A DNA stretch of 64,000 nt, taken from NCBI GenBank assembly GCA_943735955.1, contig OX030962.1:6309120-6373119 (forward strand), in the 5' to 3' direction. Of this stretch, positions 10,911 to 27,281 are shown one piece after another. Source of the DNA: Piscicola geometra (Eukaryota > Annelida > Clitellata > Hirudinida > Piscicolidae). Position numbers and translations under genes: made by a program. The notes beneath the pieces were generated by a model, which saw nothing but the letters and a program-made list of their open reading frames with translations, was not told the DNA's origin and did not search any database. Each line of letters begins with the position of its first letter. The stretch's first letter is position 1.

Positions 10911-13060
10911 ATATATGTTTAAACACAATGGGGAAAAAATGTCATCAGAATTTACTCTTAAGATTGAAATAAATTGAAAATGTAATATCAAATATTCTAG
11001 GTTAAGGTTCTTAATTTAGACCCATGGTACACAGAATTAATAATAAAATGCACATTTCAGATTTATTATTCCTTCTAGGATGAAACGACTGAAAACAAAA
11101 AAGTTTTTCAAGTATATTTTACAAAACAGTACCTTAAAGTTTACATTTTGAATAGCAATTTTTGATAAAATTAGCCATCTTAAAAACTGTATAGACTTTA
11201 ATAATTGAATAAACAAAATTATTGACAATTTAAACGAGTGAAACTGTTCGTAGTAAAGTTCAAAAGAACCAGCAAAAAGCAATGTGACATCATGGGAAAC
11301 AGTTTTAAAGAAATACCCAAAATGGCATGAAAATAATACAAATTTCAATAGCAACACATTTTGGTTGTTTTTGAGACTGTCATTCGGAGAGTTTAAACTC
11401 AAAGTTATTGGTCGGTGTCAATTGAAAATCATTAGTTTCATTTTTTACGTTTTCTTCTGACGTTCTTTAGAAAAAAGAAGCCAATTCTCTTAATGGCGAT
11501 TTGAAGTTGTTGAGTCAGCCAAACCTGATGGAAACACCTTGTTTTCGATGTTCTTTGAACGTGAATGTTTTTCGCTATATGAATTTCTCTTTTTCTGCAG
11601 AAAGAAAACTCCCAGACGTGGGCTAGAACGGTGGTTGAGCGAAGTGAGGGACTTCTTGCAGACAGAGCGGATCTGTTGTCTCGCATCTGTCTCCTTTCTC
11701 TCCAACTTGAATTGATCGAAGTCAGTAAACTTTTTGTCTTTTCATCAGGATCACTGGTGGATGCTTGTTTGAGTCTGGCGATTCTATGTTGTTAAGCTTT
11801 GAAAACCTGAATGAAAACATATTGTTTTCGACCTTCTTTTTATACGTTAGTGTTTTCATACTGACTGAATTCCTTTTCTCCTTCTGACGATGGTGCTACA
11901 TTGGCAAGGGTCATGGGAAAGGTACCTTTTTGACACCAGTTTACTAATTCTCCACCTTCTTGCGTATATCGATTTGAGATGAACGTGGACAGGCTTTTAT
12001 GATAGTTCGTGGAGAACTTATTAACGCTTCAAATTATGATGATTATGGCGAAGACAGATTTGACCCCAACCAGTTGATAATTTACATTTTCGACATGTTT
12101 GGATATAATCATTATCGAGCCATTAACTGTTTTAAGAACTTTATCACGAGCACCAATATTAAGTCAATAAAAGTTCAAATTCAGCAACAATTAATGAGAA
12201 AAAGTTATTAATAAATTAAATAATAAAAATTAAGAACCTTCACTATGTGAACTTTTTAAGTCATACAATTTAGAGTAAGAAAATGAAGATAATTTGAAGG
12301 AAACATTGGTGAAGAGCAACTAATTATAAATTATAATAGGCGATACAGAAAAAAGACTAATGAATAAAAATAGAATCAGAAACAATGATGAACGATAAAC
12401 AAACGATTTAGAGCACGGTTTCTTAAAACTTTGGTCAGTGGGACGCGAAATGTTTTGAAAACAGTTTTTAAACAATAGTGTAGTTATTTTAAATTTAATT
12501 ATTTATTGAACATCATCTAACTAAATCAAATTCTTTAATTCGATAAATTCAACCATAACGATAAAATAACAATGAGCGAAACAAAAACCATCTTTCATGG
12601 AGCATTTTACGAACAGAATAGAAATCTGCGAGGGAGAAAATGAAGCAAACAGAAGGTGAAGCCGAAGAATAAAACAATTGAGACTCTACCATTACTTTGA
12701 GAAATTCATGCATGTCGAAGAAGCGTCAACTAATACGAAAATATGATACAGCGTATTTAAAGTACGGTTTTTTACCTAAATAGGGAGAACATTTGTGCAA
12801 TATTGGAGAGTAATACTGAGTAATGAAAGAAAATGAAATTAACAGATGCAGATCGAAAAGACCTCTAAGATAAATGGTGTTTCCTTTGATTTTTTCCCCA
12901 CTGTTCATTGCAGTGCGTGCGTGAAGGGCCGGACGTCAAACAGAATATCGCATATGAGTAGTCGGTCCAGCCGTATGATACTGACTCGGAACAAGTCATT
13001 ACCTTTCCCACAAGGAAAGAAAAAACTCTCGATGTCTTTGGCACTAAGAGACCGTACCTC
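10911..13060. other. No convincing gene
   Basis: AT-rich, with short open frames on both strands (for example 11037-11402 minus and 11999-12211 plus) that show no recognisable motif. The last 200 bp may be the decayed 5' part of the P-element relic that follows. Confidence 0.4.
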
Positions 13061-14020
13061 GGTATATATCTTGCAGCGCCAGTATTTGGTGTTGGATAGA
13101 TTAGCAACTAATGTATCAATGTGCAAGTTGTTAGGTTGCTAAATGAGAATACCAGATCTAAATCCATCATTTACTGTTATGATAAGGAAATTTTCATTAT
13201 TCTAGATGCATGTCATATGCTAAAACTGTTGAGAAATGCTGTTGAGTCCTCCAAGAAGTTGTTATTATCGGCAAAAAGTTTGTATTTAAAGACGTTGTTA
13301 AATAAAAATATGCATTTTTTCAATGCAAACAAATGAATTTCCCTTTCATTCTAAATATTACTTCTAAGATGTCATTGATTGGTCCTTTATTAAAAAGTGG
13401 TACGAACTAAAAACATCAAGTGGTTTAAGACTGGCCAATAAGTTCTCAGCAAGACATCTACATTTTCATAATCTGAAAATGAAGGTACATTTAGCAGCCC
13501 AAGTTATGAGAAAGTCTGTGGCATTGGCTTTAAAGACTTTTAAAGAGATGGGATGTGCAGAGTTTGAGGATGTGGAGGCAACCGTGGAATTTATAGAAAC
13601 TGCAGCAAGCTATGTGATATCTTTAATTCAGCACATGCAGCAGAAAAATGATTCATTTGAGAGTAACAACTTTACAAATGATAATTTTTTAAACTTTAAA
13701 ATACAGTTGTCTTCAAATGGAATTTCCTGGCCCAATCTGTCGGAAGCTTGGCCTCACATGTATTGATTTAAATTATAAAAGTTTGAAAAAAGTAGTTTTT
13801 ATAAGCAATGGCCTAGTTATAGAGTTAAAAAAAAGACCCAATGCTTCTATCAACTACCATTCGTCTTTACAACTTTTGAAGAGAAATAAGAACTCATTAT
13901 CTGAGTTTGTTTCAACCATAGGAAAAGACGAAAAACCTAAACTTTGGCGTTCAGTGCAGAAAATAATAAAAACCAAGAAAACGAAGCACAAAATAGAATG
14001 GTCCAAAAAGACATTCTAGA
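13060..14020 (+). pseudogene. P-element/THAP9-like transposase relic
   Basis: Pieces in shifting frames read as the P-element transposase core: LATNVSMCKLLGC near 13100-13140, then LDACHMLKLLRN near 13205-13240 (the DPCHMLKLxRN signature). Further on come LANKFSARHLHFHNLKM and KVHLAAQVM near 13425-13500, and a Lys-rich C-terminus ending at 14019. At least two frameshifts and a stop after KLLGC break the frame. No THAP zinc finger was found upstream. A dead transposon copy. Confidence 0.72.
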
Positions 14021-14059
14021 AAGAATTAAAAACTCTAAATTGCAAAAAGATAATAATTG

Positions 14060-14285
14060 AAGAATTATTCACTCTCGCTTTTTATTGTTAATACAAATTT
14101 AGTTTTATTTAAATAATTATCATTCATTAAATATTGTTCATTCTCACTTTTTATTGTTTATATAAATATAGTTTTTTTATTGAAATAATTATCATTCTTT
14201 TAATATTATTCATTTTCGTTCTTTATTGTTAATAAAAAAAAATTATTTTTATTTAAATAAGTAGAATTTCGTTTTTTATTCCAAC
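14060..14285. repeat. Degenerate tandem repeat, about 80-bp unit, three copies
   Basis: Each unit begins TTCAxTxTCxxTxTTTATTG and continues AT-rich to ATTATCATTC. It directly follows the P-element relic and may be its 3' untranslated sequence. Confidence 0.6.
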
Positions 14286-14797
14286 ATAAAGTTTATGTGC
14301 TTTTAAAGATTTATTCATTTTGGTAGAAAATAAACGGTTTAAAATCTTTTATTTTATTATGAATTTTTATTTTTATACTACTTCCTTTTTTTTAAATACA
14401 TGATCTTGTAAAGTTTCAACATTAAATGACACTCATCAAGAAAGTTAAAATGAAATAACGTCCCGACGTCGTCCCGCCAAACTGTTATGTATTTTTTTGG
14501 CTTAAGCGTTGAAAATACTTCGCCAAAACGCTCACCTTTCGGGAGTTTAAAATTGAATAACTTTTAAACCATTTGAGATATTTGCAAAATGTAAATTGAT
14601 TTGAAATCTTCACTTCAAAATCTAGGTAGTCGCAAGTCCCTTTAAATTTAAAGAGTTTGACGTTACAAATCTAAGCTATATTTTTGTCCGCGTATTTTTC
14701 AATTCTCGAGACGCATGAAATTACTGTGTTCACTTTTTATTTATTTTATAAATATCACGTATGCATAAACAGTCTTTGGTTACATCAAAATGTTCAT

Positions 14798-14834
14798 AGA
14801 ACATTCTAGAATCGTCTTAGCGTCCTATATATAA
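14798..14834 (+). promoter_or_regulatory. Heat-shock-element-like motif followed by TATA box
   Basis: AGAACATTCTAGAAT at 14798-14812 fits the nGAAnnTTCnnGAAn heat-shock element exactly. TATATATAA follows at 14826-14834. About 40 bp further is CTTGGAAA|GTGAGTGA, a plausible first-exon donor. A related TATA plus GGAAAGTGAATG block lies at about 20185-20240 without the motif. It could drive the transposase-like gene downstream. Motif presence alone is weak evidence of function. Confidence 0.45.
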
Positions 14835-14894
14835 GGTAGAACGCATGTGTACAGAGAAATCTTCTTGGAAAGTGAGTGATATTTTTAGTCTTTT

Positions 14895-15395
14895 TTGTTT
14901 TGTATATAGCACACTAACTAAATTGAATATTCAATTTTGGTTTTCTAGGCTTTTTTTAAAAACTATCTTATGATACGATTTTGAAAATTCCACCACTCTA
15001 GTAAATTTCTGAACAGAGCAGCAAAGTGCCGAAATTGGTGCCCTTTTGACAAACTTGTCAAATAGTTTTTGTCAATTAGCGCAAAAACTAAATTGAATTT
15101 TCATGTTTGGTTTTTTTTGGGTTTTTTATAACTATCCTTTGATATGATGTTGAAAATTTCACGTTTCTAGCAAACCCCTGAACAGAGCAGCAAATCGCTA
15201 AAAGAATTTTAGTAAAATTAAAATATTAAATGGCTAGGCACCACTTTCGGCAATTTGTTGCTCTGTTCAACAATTTGCTAGAAAGGTGGAGTTTTTGAAA
15301 TAATATTAAAAGATAGTTTAAAAAAAAGCCTAGAAAACCAAAATTGAATATTAAAATTTGTTAGTGTGTTATTGACAAAACAAAATAGGATAATC
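14895..15395. repeat. Foldback element: three related segments, two direct and one inverted
   Basis: Segment A (about 14895-15050) is repeated directly as B (about 15070-15195) and inverted as C (about 15232-15395). Shared words include ATTCAATTTTGGTTTTCTAG, CTAGxAAATTxxTGAACAG and AGAGCAGCAAA. A and C could form a long imperfect hairpin. It lies in the possible 5' intron of the next gene. Confidence 0.75.
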
Positions 15396-15593
15396 GATTT
15401 AGTTTTTGCGCTAATTGACGAATAGGAATCACTAAGATATTTGCTGTTCTGTTAATAATTAAATGCATTAATTAATCTCAAAACAATTATAGAAACTAAT
15501 TAATTCCAAATAATAATAAAAAATAACTATTATATTTAATATTATAATTAATAATTTTTTCTCAATTACTGCGATATTCGTCATTGACCATGG

Positions 15594-18500
15594 AAGCTAA
15601 TAATAGTGAGCGTGCGTGGTGTGTTGATGAATGAGAAGTTTGACTTGAGGGCTTTTGTTAAAGAGACTTATGCAAAGCCATCAGAACCACTTCTAAATGG
15701 TTTTGTCCATTCTCTTCTTCCTGAGCCTGCTAGGGGTAAGAGGCGTCCCAAGTGGGATGAAGTAATAAGCAATTTGAAGGATATGCGGATTAGTTTGCTG
15801 TCAATGATTTCACAATTAGAAAGGCATTAGTTAAGGTGTATGACTCTATGAGTAGATTAAGAAGGGATAAAAAAATAAGTAAAGTTTTATTATTTCATTA
15901 ATAATCCTTTCAAGTACCAGCCTTCAATAATTAATAATTCTAGGCCTGATCAATTAGTTGCAAGTGTACCAGAATCAACTACAAGTACACCAGTGGCTAA
16001 TTTATCAAGTACTAGGGGTTTAGTCGGTAATATAGATAGGACTTGTAGGAGATGTGCGCATAGGAAATTATCATTAGGGCGTTCATTTAAATTAGTTAAT
16101 GACCTGAAACTTAGAATAAGTAGACTTAGGTTTACCAGAAAAGTAGAGTTTTGAAGCGGCAGTCCAACAGAAAAAAGGATTCCATAGGAATGTGGAAATC
16201 CAAGTATCAGCAAGAGAAAGCCAAGAACCAAGTTAATTGCAATAGCTTAAATTTAATTAATAAACTTAAGTTGAGTAAGGCTTTAATTACAAAGCAAATG
16301 AGAGCTTCTAATAGAAAAAAAGATCTTTTAATAAAGAGCCTTAGTGAAAAAGTAGATAGGTTGAGTAAGTTAAGTAATTGTACTATCTCAAATAATGCTA
16401 GACTAATTGCTGAGGTTAGTACTTTAAATGGCCTTCTTTTGGATCAAAGGGATGAATCCAAAGATGTCAGCACTAAGTCTTGTAAGTCTTATAAGCCAGC
16501 CTTTAGGAAAATTATATATATGGCTATTTTAAATAACATGCCAATTAGAAGCATAAGGCCTATTTTAAATTATTTCAATAAAACTATGCACGGTGTGGGA
16601 TTAAGTAATATTCCACACCCTTCTATTATTGCTAGGATGGCACATGAGCCAGCAGTGCTTGCCATGCTACAGTTGGGTGATCTGCTATGTCGTTGTGACA
16701 CAGCAACACTGGCCCATGATGCCACCACTGTAGTAGGCAAGCACATAATAGAATGTAATTTAAGTTTAAACATCAATAATAAAAATAAGATTTTTACTTT
16801 ATCAGTTGGCAGAATTGCTGGTGGGTCAGCACTTGATAATGCTGACCACATCAGTGCATCCCTAAGGGAAGCTGCCTATATTTATCCACAATACAATAAC
16901 GTGCAAGTCGCTCAAGTATGATCTCTCTTTCTTTCAAAGTTGAGATCGTGTCTTAGTGACCGAGCCCCTGTAAACAATCGTGTTCATCAGCTTTTAGTTG
17001 ATGAGCTCCAGATTGATTTGCTGCAATTGTATTGTAACATTCATCCATTAGACACAATTGCAAGTGAGGCCAGAAAGTGTCTGGCCTTGCTTGATCAATC
17101 CCTAGGTATTACAGGAAACACAGGAAAGGATGGCACGGCTGTTTCATTTCTTTACAACCTTTCCAAACTCAGGTGATTATGCTTTTGTTATGATTCTATA
17201 AGTCTCAATGATTTATAAATTATCATAGTTGTGGAGGCACCCTTCTTAACTTCAAAGAAACAACATCATACAAATAAAGTAACACAATGACAACTTCAAA
17301 GTATCGTAACATGTTTTTGCAGATACAGCTATAAGGGAGACCCTGGTGCTTTCAGGGCCTATCTGAAAGAAAAAGGGGTTGTTGCAGGGACCTCTCTGCG
17401 TTATGTTGGCAACCGCCTGCATGTCATGTTTCACATGGCAGGCGTTGCCATCAAGCACAGAGAGTTGCTACACGGATTCCTGATCAGGTAAATATTATGA
17501 TGTTTTTTTATAAATTTTATTTTTTTCATTAACTTATATATTTTAACGATTTTTTCCGTTTTAGTTGCAACCGGAATAATGACGTGACCAAGGCATTGTG
17601 GACAGGAATCAACGAACCAAGGACAATGGTTCAGCTTCAAGCCCTCGGTCTGGTTGGAAAAACTATCACTGGGCCTTGGATGACACTGGTCTACGTAAAT
17701 CCTCAAAACCTTTCTAATCTTGAGATGGTAAGGATTGAAATAATAAGACAAGCACGCATGATATTTATTATTTTTTCTTGTGAATCAATCCGTAAACTCA
17801 ATGATGCAGACACCAGCATTCCCGTATGCTATCAAGAGGATTTCGGAAATAAAGAACCGCCCTGAAGAAATTATCACCATGAGACAAGACATTTTCGGAA
17901 ATTCATTAGTGGAGGATGATACTTACAAGGCTCTTTTAACCCACACAAGTCAAGAGGATTTACTGCAAGGCATAATAAGCTCCATCATTGAGGCAACAGG
18001 ACAAGTGATGGAGCGGCAGATAGGCAGGTACCTCGTAGGAGACCTGTCTTGCCCATCTGCAGAGATGCTCATGGAGACTCGCTCAGCTCCAGTACATAAT
18101 ATTCACGCGAGTATGGACTCCGTTCACTATGTTTTTGTATTCCTCTATTACTTAAATTTATAATTTTCAAAAATTTAAGTTTTCCGTTTAGGTATCAACC
18201 CTTTTCTATGCATTAACTTTGTCTAAATGGAATCTAAACCATTTGTACAGAGAGAGCGCTTGGCATGGTGGATTTCCACATCCGGAGATCACCAAATGTA
18301 ACGATGGGGTTCATCGAGGCTAAGGTTAATACAAACACATGAAATACAAACACACACATACAAACACACGACATACAAACACATGAAAATACAAACACAC
18401 CACATACTCAGGTAAAAGCAAAGATAAATGTCACATTGGACTGGATGGATATGAGAGGCCAAGAAGAACAAGAATCACTCATAAATTTTGCGATGAGGAC

Positions 18501-18942
18501 AGCTGCCAGAATAAGAAAGAACCTGAAGATCAAAGAGGACACACTTGATGAGGACATTATCGAAAGAAGAAGAATAGCTGTTATCAAGAGAGAAGATAAA
18601 GATAGAAAGAAAATGGACCAGACAATTTCAAGACTCATGAAAAATAATGGATCTGCTGCCGATCCATTATTTGTTGGTATGAAGGGTCCAGGAAAAGTTG
18701 TTTTAGAAAGTATTTTGAATGGTGAGTCGTTGGTGAATGAGCTTTTAACACACAGGTGGATGTTAGAAGAAGGAAAGAAAATCACCTATTTCGGCAGGAT
18801 CCAAGAGAGGAAGAGACAGACAAAGGACGTTTTCATCATAAGTTACTGGACAACAGAGGAGGAGGATGCCGTCGACTTTGACATTACCGTGGCCAGTTTC
18901 ATTACAGACATGTTATATACCGATATATCTTTTGATGTTTGA
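15594..18942 (+). CDS. Multi-intron transposase-like protein, possibly inactive
   Basis: A candidate ATG lies at 15594. The 5' part (15606-15830 and 15945-16150) has frame breaks or unplaced introns. From 16151 the frame is open: a coiled-coil-like Lys/Asn/Ser helix, then HDATTVVGKH near 16715, SDRAPVN near 16955, CNIHPLDT near 17036, YVGNRLHVMFHMAG near 17400, GPWMTLVYVNP near 17670, RALGMVDFH near 18255 and a charged helical tail. Introns are roughly 17174-17322, 17489-17564, 17728-17809, 18112-18257 and 18329-18413, all GT-AG and phase-compatible. An in-frame TGA at 16919 breaks the frame unless 16916-16939 is spliced. The two Asp motifs suggest an RNase-H-like DDE core. I recall similar uncharacterised multicopy proteins in other invertebrates but can give it no family name. 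Confidence 0.6.
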
Positions 18943-18959
18943 AAAATATTTGTCGTTTC

Positions 18960-19100
18960 CTTGATTGTGTTGATATTCCATACTAAAAGCTATAAAAACG
19001 TTTTATATTTATTTAACTTAACTATAACACTTGATTTTTTCATTAATTGTGTTCATTTTTCATAATAAAAGCAATAAACCCTATTTATTTATTTAATTTT
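18960..19100. repeat. Two-copy degenerate tandem repeat after the transposase-like gene
   Basis: TTGATTGTGTTGATATTCCATACTAAAAGC is followed by a diverged copy with ATTGTGTTCATTTTTCATAA and AATAAAAGCAATAAA (shown in parts). Includes AATAAA polyadenylation-like signals. Confidence 0.5.
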
Positions 19101-20429
19101 AAAATTATTAATAAATAAAATTTTATTTTTACAAATTAATGAAGTTTGAATTATGTTGCTTATACAAGCCGCAAACTTGATTTTAAGCAATGCTTAGCAG
19201 GGCTCGAGCTGTCGAGGGCCATCGGGGCCAATGGCCCCACTTTTTCAAAATTGGCCCGAAAGAATCCTGATTGGCCCCAATGAATTTTCATATTTTTTAT
19301 TTAAATTTTATTTTCGATTTTTTGTGACATTTTTTAGATGTTTCTTTGTCTAAAAAAATGTCACGAAAAAAGTTGTTATTAAAAAGTTAAGCCAAACAAA
19401 ATTAGCCTGTTTTAATCTGGTCATTCGCGTGCAGACTGTATCAATCTATATAAGCCTCTGTCAATCTATATAATACTTGTGTTGTATAGCCTACTTTGTA
19501 ATACCGTTAGGTCATTAAAGTCGCGTGAAATTAAAGAGATATTAAAAAATCTATTTCTAAGAAATCTGTCAAATGTCTTCCACAAGTGGTTCACAGTATA
19601 TTAAAATATTATAATCTTAAGTCTAAATAAAAATTTACATTAAATTAATTAGAACGTTTTTTGTGCGAATGTTGGTTGTTTTGAATCTGTCAAGGAATGG
19701 CCGCAGGAGTATTCTGAGATTGCACACCTTTTAACAGCAACTATTCAGACTTTGGAGTACATGTAAAAAACTAAGTCAGGCCCCATGATGCAGAAGTTTT
19801 TAAAGCTTATACCTAACATTCCAAAGCCTGATGAATTTGGTCTGTGTATTTTTGATTATGAAGGTCACACTATTAAAGACAGTGTGAAACAGAGAACTGA
19901 AGCTGAGTCTGTATGCGGAAAGTTTGTTGAAAGCCTCAATAGTAGGTTTTCAGACAACGAGGATGGGTCTGTATTAGGTAGTCGCACGGGTCTTTAAATA
20001 TGCTAATTTTCAGGCTCTAGGTTCAGGCACTTTTTATGTGATCCTATATTAAATGCTTATTAAAACGTTCAGTAAAAATATATCATGTTGACTTTTTTTT
20101 TAATGTTACAAATAATAATTTTAATATTAAAAAAAATTATTTTACAAATTTTACATATTTCTTTTTATAGTCTTTGTTTAGAGTCTTGCCTATATATACA
20201 GCAACAAGTGCTGTAGCGTTTTTGCTTTGGAAAGTGAATGCTTTCAATTATTTTCTTTCTTGTTTCAAAAAAATTAAAATTAATTAAATTTTTAAATTCA
20301 TTTATATACTATTTAATACATTTTGCTGCTCTAGAAAATCTTACTAGAACAGTGATGCCCTAGAAATCACTGTGTTTTTTCCAAAAGCGCGGCAAATAAT
20401 TTCAAATAATTTCGATAACTTTATTTGGT

Positions 20430-20770
20430 TTTCAACACCAGGATAAAGATTAACTATATTTTAAAAAGTTTAAAAATTTCACTGCTCTAACACTTTCTTC
20501 AGCAGATCAGCACACCAGCCTAAGTTATGTCTATGCTGCATACTGTTTTATTAATCACGTGGTAACTAATTGAAGATTAGAGGTTTTTTTTTCACTGAAA
20601 TGAAGATAAAATGTTCCTTTATATTAGGTGAAAGTTTCATTGCTATAGCAAATTGGTCAACAGATCAGCACACCAGCCTAAGTTATGTCCATGTTGCTTA
20701 TTTCAATTAGATCACTGTTTTATTAATCACGTGGTAACTAATTGAAGATTACTTGGGTTTTTTTCACTAA
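20430..20770. repeat. Local duplication, about 170-190 bp, two copies
   Basis: Both copies contain CAGATCAGCACACCAGCC, AAGTTATGTCxATG, TTTTATTAATCACGTGG and TAACTAATTGAAGATTA. The second copy has an insertion of about 16 bp. It abuts the perfect hairpin at 20777. Confidence 0.9.
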
Positions 20771-20776
20771 GATGAA

Positions 20777-20841
20777 GATAAAAAATTGTTAATTGCTGTT
20801 AATACAGACTCTGTATTAACAGCAATTAACAATTTTTTATC
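20777..20841. repeat. Perfect inverted repeat, 32-bp arms, 1-nt spacer
   Basis: The arm starting GATAAAAAATTGTTAATTGC at 20777-20808 is exactly reverse-complemented at 20810-20841, separated by a single C at 20809. Flanks are not complementary. Confidence 0.97.
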
Positions 20842-21022
20842 CGAGTATTTCAGTTTCCAAAATACACTCAGACATAGAAACAGTATCTGAGTACCTAGAA
20901 GCTGTGGGTATGGAGAGCTCACAACCTGAACTACTCAGCTTCGCCAACTTCACTCGAGCCAGCCATAGCTCTGGTAATAAGTCAGTCACTGACATAAAAT
21001 CTACAACTAATTTTAAACGCTA

Positions 21023-22090
21023 AATATTTTAACATTTTAAATCAAATATTCATTAAATTAAATTTTAATATCCATAATTATTTATTCAACTTACTCATGT
21101 TGCGACGAGTCCAATGCAATTCGACACCCACGCATTAACGACAATAAATATATTTCTATTTTCGATAATTTTGAATACGTAAAGAATAAATCTATGAATT
21201 TTGTAAAAGTTTGAACAGAAAACAGCCATAGATGAAGAAAGTAGGGAATAATAGTCAAATGTTAGATTAACGTAAGTCTTACATTGTAAGAGGCGGAAAG
21301 ATATGGCGAAAAGAAAAGACGAGGCATAGAAAGTAAATGATTGATTGCTAATATTTCTTAATAATAATACTTAATTTTAAATTATGAAAATAAAAATTAG
21401 GATGTAATTATTATTTCAAATAAATCATTAAAATGAAAACTTTTTAAGACAAAAGATTTACTTCTTTTTCAAATAAAAACTACAACCGAAATATCCTGTA
21501 TTTTTCAAATATTTTTCCATTTTTTTCGTTAAAAAAAATTTAATAGAAAAAAAGAAACAAAACGATGAGACGAGATGTTCGAATAAACCAGGTTGGAACT
21601 AAAAGACTTCTAGAGATTTTCAGAAAAACAATCTAAATTTGGTTTCAATGGTTTGGTTTAAAAAAAATGGCCTTATGGTGTTCTAGACCATGGGAAAGAC
21701 TGACTGATAACTACAGCGTTGGTGGATCCAAGAGAATCTTGTTACTTATCCGATGCTTTAATCTTTAATATAAGTTATATTCACCAAGAAGTTATTATAT
21801 AATTAATAATAAAAATAATTGCGAAATTAATTAAACTATCATATAAAAAAACAATTTTAATTGAAATTTATTAATCCACAAGTGAATGATATTTATTGAA
21901 AACAAGAACCAGAAATGAACCAGTTTGAAGGGTGGTGGTGAAGGGAGTTTAATAAATGGGGGTGATTGCGGCGGTTATAATGGTGACAGTTTTGGTTATT
22001 AAAAGGGTGATAATGGCAGATGCTTTCTTATAAATCTCCTGGTGATAATAGATGTAACAAAATAAGCATTTTCGGCTTCAAAAACAACTT
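21023..22090. other. No gene seen
   Basis: AT-rich DNA between the transposon relic and the Beclin 1 stop codon. No supported frames, and no obvious repeat beyond simple A/T runs. Confidence 0.5.
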
Positions 22091-22098
22091 TTGAAATA

Positions 22099-26907
<4,809 letters not shown>

Positions 26908-27281
26908 TTTGAATATTTTATTTCATAATTAAAAAATAAATTGATGTTTCGAAAAAAATATTTAATCAGAATATTTTAAAAGTTGATTTAATTTTGAAAA
27001 GTGTTTCAATGATGAACATTAACATAATTATTTTTTCTTTTTATTAAATTAAATTAAATCGTTTGTAGTATTTATAATTAAATTATATTTTTTAATTTTT
27101 AGTTTACTTGTATAGATTAACTTTTCAAACCGAAACACGTTTTTTTCAATAAATCTGCATACAAGTTATGAAATCACAACCAATATACTATACACTAAAT
27201 ATCTCATTAATTAAAAAAAATTAGTAGAGCTATAAATACCTTAGAATATAAATTAAATCGCAAATTTGTTCTAAAAAGTAA
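26908..27281. promoter_or_regulatory. Divergent BECN1/PWP1 intergenic region (shared promoter candidate)
   Basis: Only about 375 bp separate the start codons of BECN1 (minus) and PWP1 (plus). It is AT-rich, with no CpG-rich island and no clear TATA placement. Both 5' UTRs must lie here. A bidirectional promoter is inferred from spacing alone. Confidence 0.5.

Larger units (their letters stand above)
19200..21022 (+). pseudogene. hAT-like transposon relic
   Basis: Begins near CAGGGCTCGAG (about 19198), which resembles the CAGGGCTCGAA ends of some hAT elements. Coding-like fragments: 19785-19997 (PNIPKPDEFGLCIFDYEG, then VESLNSRF) and about 20850-21022 (SDIETVSEYLEAVGMESS, ELLSFANFTRASHSS, stop TAA). 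Between them lie an AT-rich stretch and a local duplication. I could not find the right end, so the family assignment is tentative. Confidence 0.4.

Noticed and set aside
11438..11705. Overlapping minus-strand frames with Arg/Lys-rich sequence
   Set aside because: No recognisable domain, and two frames are equally open. Not supportable as a gene.
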